NCBI RefSeq assembly: GCF_027596085.1
Contig: NC_072472.1
Location: 20,568,680-20,632,679 of the forward strand
Reading direction: 5' to 3'
Length of the DNA: 64,000 bases
Origin: Anoplopoma fimbria
Lineage: Eukaryota > Chordata > Actinopteri > Perciformes > Anoplopomatidae
In this document: piece after piece, positions 63,484 to 64,000 of the stretch
Layout of the letters: the number at the start of each line of letters is the position of its first letter
Position numbering within the stretch: the first letter of the stretch is position 1
Notes under the pieces: generated by a model
Told to the model about the DNA's origin: nothing
The model's input: the letters and a program-made list of their open reading frames with translations, nothing else
Database searches by the model: none
Position numbers and translations under genes: made by a program

Positions 63484-63758
63484 GGTTTGTGTCAAGGGAC
63501 ACGAAATGTCAGTTTTTTTCGCGTTGATCAGAACAAAAATAAAGCCAATTTAGAGTCAATTAGGAGCGAGACAAAAAATTGATTGTATTTTTGACTAAAC
63601 CTAACCATTCGTGGATTTGTTGCCTGAACCTAAGCCCAACTATGATGTTTTTCTCTTAACTTAACAAAGTGGTTTTGTTGCCTAAACCTAATCCACGACT
63701 ATAAAGTTGTGCCGAGTGACAGAAAAAAAAAGGAATTTGTGTCCTTGAACACGAAACC
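63484..63758. mobile_element. Short MITE with palindromic inverted termini
   Basis: The left end GGTTTGTGTCAAGGGACACG (63484-63507 with AAAT) and right end GTGTCCTTGAACACGAAACC (63739-63758) are inverted repeats with a few mismatches. Each is itself a small palindrome (GTGTC..GACAC; GTGTCC..GAACAC). The 275-bp interior contains two GTTGCCT(A/G)AACCTAA units (63621-63635 and 63679-63694). No coding capacity. I believe the type is common in percomorph fish. Confidence 0.6.
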
Positions 63759-64000
63759 AATACATTTTATTTTGACTGCAACTTGTGATTCAATCTCACA
63801 ACTGTGTTTGAAATCAAATATAAACGTGCAAAAGAAACTCCTTTTGGAGCTACCATGGAATCAAAAGCCCTAAAGATGAATCTTAAATAGAGCAACAGAA
63901 TAAACATTTTCTTTATTTATTAACATTATTTTAAAGAAACTTAAAGAGCATTAGGCATTTTAAGTCAAACACAATACACATACACATATACATATATACA

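Overview
The window looks like teleost fish nuclear DNA, probably from a percomorph, and it reads as intergenic or long-intron sequence. The evidence is a set of fish-typical repeats: Rex1 and L2-clade non-LTR retrotransposons, tRNA-headed SINEs, short inverted-repeat DNA elements, long CA/TG/AT microsatellites and a high A+T background. I found no convincing host exon, no tRNA or rRNA gene, no CRISPR array and no bacterial or viral gene organisation. Every reading frame that resembles a known protein belongs to a decayed retrotransposon. The species and locus cannot be named from the sequence alone.

Layout. 0-5.2 kb: an ETS/CRE motif cluster at the left edge, AT-rich repeat fragments, one tRNA-like SINE with a 13-bp target-site duplication (3.26-3.58 kb), and a second SINE with an L2-type tail (4.92-5.22 kb). 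5.67-7.69 kb: a 5'-truncated Rex1 LINE on the minus strand. 8.6-14.5 kb: a Rex1 tail fragment, AT and CA microsatellites, and a SINE with a Rex1-like tail. 15.2-15.96 kb: an array of alternating ACTAGT and GATATC palindromes. 17.26-18.1 kb: a SINE split by a Rex1 insertion. 18-29 kb: mostly unique DNA with a TG microsatellite and one Rex1 tail. 29.4-30.0 kb: an inverted-repeat DNA element. 31.26-34.64 kb: the largest element, a nearly full-length but frameshifted L2-clade LINE, followed by a second copy of the L2-tailed SINE (35.09-35.39 kb). 35-51 kb: mostly unique DNA with repeat fragments and a SINE at 44.6-44.9 kb. 51.2-52.8 kb: a LINE remnant whose end is duplicated on both sides of a 540-bp inverted-repeat element. 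57.3-59.1 kb: an internally deleted L2-type LINE, whose 3' end recurs in inverted orientation at 61.46-61.8 kb. 63.5-63.76 kb: a small inverted-repeat element.

How the parts relate. The clearest theme is LINE/SINE parasitism. SINEs with similar tRNA-like heads carry at least three different 3' tails. Two of those tails match LINE 3' ends found in this window: the L2-type end, identical over 48 bp, and the Rex1-type end. This fits the known mechanism by which SINEs borrow a LINE's reverse transcriptase through a shared 3' tail. The two L2-tailed SINE copies differ by about two substitutions, so this family has moved recently. The second theme is rearrangement around mobile DNA: a 275-bp duplication bracketing a DNA element, a SINE containing a copy of its own flank, and nested insertions. 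I did not find a convincing undescribed biological system.
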